In this document: positions 50,575 to 51,352 of the stretch, in pieces | How the letters are laid out: each line of letters starts with the position of its first letter | Position numbering within the stretch: the first letter of the stretch is position 1 | Assembly (NCBI GenBank): GCA_964467585.1 | Contig: CAYXRF010000012.1 | Coordinates: 1 to 51,352, forward strand | Direction of reading: 5' to 3' | Source of the DNA: CALVLD01 sp964467585 | GTDB lineage: Bacteria; Bacillota; Clostridia; Christensenellales; CAG-138 | Length of the DNA stretch: 51,352 bases | Notes under the pieces: model-generated | Told to the model about the DNA's origin: nothing | Database searches by the model: none | What the model saw: the letters and a program-made list of their open reading frames with translations, nothing else | Made by a program: the position numbers and the translations under genes

Positions 50575-50778
50575 GATGAACATAGCCACGGTAGCGGAAG
50601 CGGTTGCTAACGGCAGCGTTAGCTTGCGAATGCCAAGGCATTCTCAAGGATTGTTAAGCCCGACCGTGTTTGCCAATGTACCTGTGGTGGCAACGGACTT
50701 GCCCCAACTATCGTATGTATATTGTACAACCGTCGCGCCTGTGCTGTCAAGCAGCGAAATAACATCGTTTTATGACGG
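50575..50778 (-). pseudogene. RHS core remnant with a two-hairpin insertion
   Basis: The minus strand reads VISLLDSTGATVVQYTYDSWGKSVATTGTLANTVGLNNP and then, after a 45-base insertion (50603-50647), RFRYRGYV. This matches the core of the intact fragments. The insertion contains two perfect hairpins and a stop codon. The core ends soon after. It lies upstream of the truncated N-terminus, so it belongs to a different former RHS gene. Confidence 0.75.
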
Positions 50779-50942
50779 CTGAACTGCAAACGGTTGTCAC
50801 ACTCTGTGGCGCAGACGAGGTTAAAATCCGTCGGCTGAATTATATAGATGAATTCCCAAAGCAAATTTCGCAGTTCAGAGACGATGGAAATGAGCGCGGG
50901 AAGCGGGGCAAAATTAGGCGGGGAAAGCTTGTCGGGATGCAA
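50772..50942 (+). CDS. Small ORF overlapping the 156-bp repeats
   Basis: 56 aa from an ATG at 50772, with a very basic C-terminus (ERGKRGKIRRGKLVGMQ) and a middle part NYIDEFPKQISQFRDDG. No ribosome site is visible. The second repeat copy keeps the same reading frame and the same stop, with a few substitutions (NYIDEFPKQISQCRADG), which hints at a former coding sequence. I do not recognise a family; it may be the tail of a decayed gene. Confidence 0.25.
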
Positions 50943-51149
50943 TAACGATTAGATTCTTTGAAGAAAATCGTAAGATGGAACCGCAAGGGGGCGAATTATA
51001 TAGATGAATTCCCAAAGCAAATTTCACAGTGCAGAGCCGATGGAAATGAGCGCGGGAAGCGGGGCAAAAATAGGCGGGGAAAGCTTGTCGGGATGCAATA
51101 ACGATTAGATTCTTTGAAGAAAATCGTGAGATGGAACCGCAAGGCGGGC
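50837..51149. repeat. Tandem direct repeat, two copies of about 156 bp plus a partial third
   Basis: Copy 1 spans 50837-50992 and copy 2 spans 50993-51149. Both open with GAATTATATAGATGAATTCC and end with ATGGAACCGCAAGG. A third start, GAATTATATA, occurs at 51150 and breaks off within 12 bases. Differences between the copies are few (for example GTTCAGAGACG against GTGCAGAGCCG). They lie directly upstream of the tRNA promoter. Confidence 0.88.
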
Positions 51150-51181
51150 GAATTATATATACAAAATTCCTAAAAAAATAC

Positions 51182-51209
51182 TTGACATGGTACCACGAAT
51201 CTGTATAAT
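51182..51209 (+). promoter_or_regulatory. Consensus promoter of the tRNA-Glu gene
   Basis: TTGACA (51182-51187) and TATAAT (51204-51209) with a 16-base spacer, ending 33 bases before the mature tRNA. Near-perfect, as is usual for stable RNA genes. Confidence 0.85.
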
Positions 51210-51242
51210 AGGTAATGCGGCGCTCAAAAGCGCCGCGGTCGC

Positions 51243-51318
51243 GCCTGGTTGGTCTAGTGGCCTAGGACGCTGCCCTCTCACGGCGGTAACATGGGTTCGA
51301 CTCCCATACCAGGTACCA
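51243..51318 (+). tRNA. tRNA-Glu (anticodon CTC)
   Basis: The cloverleaf folds cleanly. Acceptor GCCTGGT pairs with ACCAGGT (first pair G-U). The D arm is GTC/GAC. The anticodon stem CTGCC/GGCGG carries the loop CTCTCAC, giving anticodon CTC. The T arm is ATGGG-TTCGACT-CCCAT. A is the discriminator base, and CCA is encoded. It decodes GAG. Confidence 0.95.
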
Positions 51319-51352
51319 AACAAAGCAGTCCGCATTTGCGGGCTGCTTTGTT
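51319..51352 (+). terminator. Intrinsic terminator of the tRNA gene
   Basis: AACAAAGCAG-T-CCGCA and TGCGG-G-CTGCTTTGTT form a long stem with a 2-base loop right after the encoded CCA. The T-run lies partly in the stem, and the window ends there, so any further U-tract is not visible. Confidence 0.8.

Noticed and set aside
50837..51149. CRISPR or insertion sequence at the right end
   Set aside because: The repeats are contiguous, 156 bp long and without spacers. No transposase and no terminal inverted repeats are visible.

Overview
The window looks like a stretch of chromosome from an anaerobic, probably gut-dwelling member of the Clostridia (Bacillota), moderately GC-rich and possibly Oscillospirales- or Christensenellales-like. 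The grounds are a clostridial-type V-ATPase operon, lysine fermentation genes, a dockerin protein, an RHS family with the clostridial core sequence, consensus sigma-A type promoters and strong Shine-Dalgarno sites. The placement is inference; no rRNA is present.

Region by region. (1) 1-2112: part of a GTAC-rich repeat element, then a secreted caspase-fold peptidase with a BIG2 domain and a C-terminal dockerin. (2) 2217-10977, minus strand: a nine-gene V-type ATPase operon in the order H(G)-I-K-E-C-F-A-B-D. The K subunit keeps the sodium-binding ligands, so a Na+-coupled enzyme is likely. (3) 11307-18145, plus strand: glutamate-semialdehyde dehydrogenase, a GNAT acetyltransferase, an ANT(6)-like adenylyltransferase, then a tightly coupled four-gene unit: HPr-kinase-like P-loop protein, PqqD-like protein, S26-type serine peptidase and ABC exporter. 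This resembles a peptide modification and export system without a visible precursor. (4) 18188-22286: uridine kinase, an AI-2E family transporter, and a large protein that appears to join an ECF-sigma-like cytoplasmic half to a membrane anchor and an extracytoplasmic domain.

(5) 22350-29806: lysine fermentation operon kal-kce-kdd-(lipoprotein)-kamA-kamD-kamE. A consensus promoter and a lysine riboswitch precede it. The 3' strand of aptamer helix P1 lies inside the 5' arm of an intrinsic terminator, so lysine binding should prevent termination: an ON switch, which fits a catabolic operon. (6) 29814-30656: three tandem copies of a hairpin-rich repeat (unit 253 bp), then, on the opposite strand, crotonase and 3-hydroxybutyryl-CoA dehydrogenase, which would carry the crotonyl-CoA made from lysine or acetyl-CoA toward butyrate. 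(7) 32462-35803, minus strand: plsY, a short NfeD, a zinc-ribbon membrane protein, FloA flotillin and a Pro/Gln-repeat membrane protein, a membrane lipid/microdomain cluster. (8) 36087-39589, plus strand: a serine-palmitoyltransferase-like alpha-oxoamine synthase with a short-chain reductase, then an HExxH lipoprotein. (9) 39774-41270: two small minus-strand membrane protein genes.

(10) 41293-50778, minus strand: a graveyard and array of RHS polymorphic-toxin cassettes. Three fragments each carry a near-identical RHS core 3' end joined to a different C-terminal tip. Each tip is followed within about 20 bases by a lipoprotein or membrane protein gene that is probably its immunity protein. Around them lie further broken cassettes and one RHS N-terminus that has lost its core. 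(11) 50772-51352: a small ORF inside 156-bp tandem repeats, then tRNA-Glu(CTC) with a consensus promoter and a terminator.
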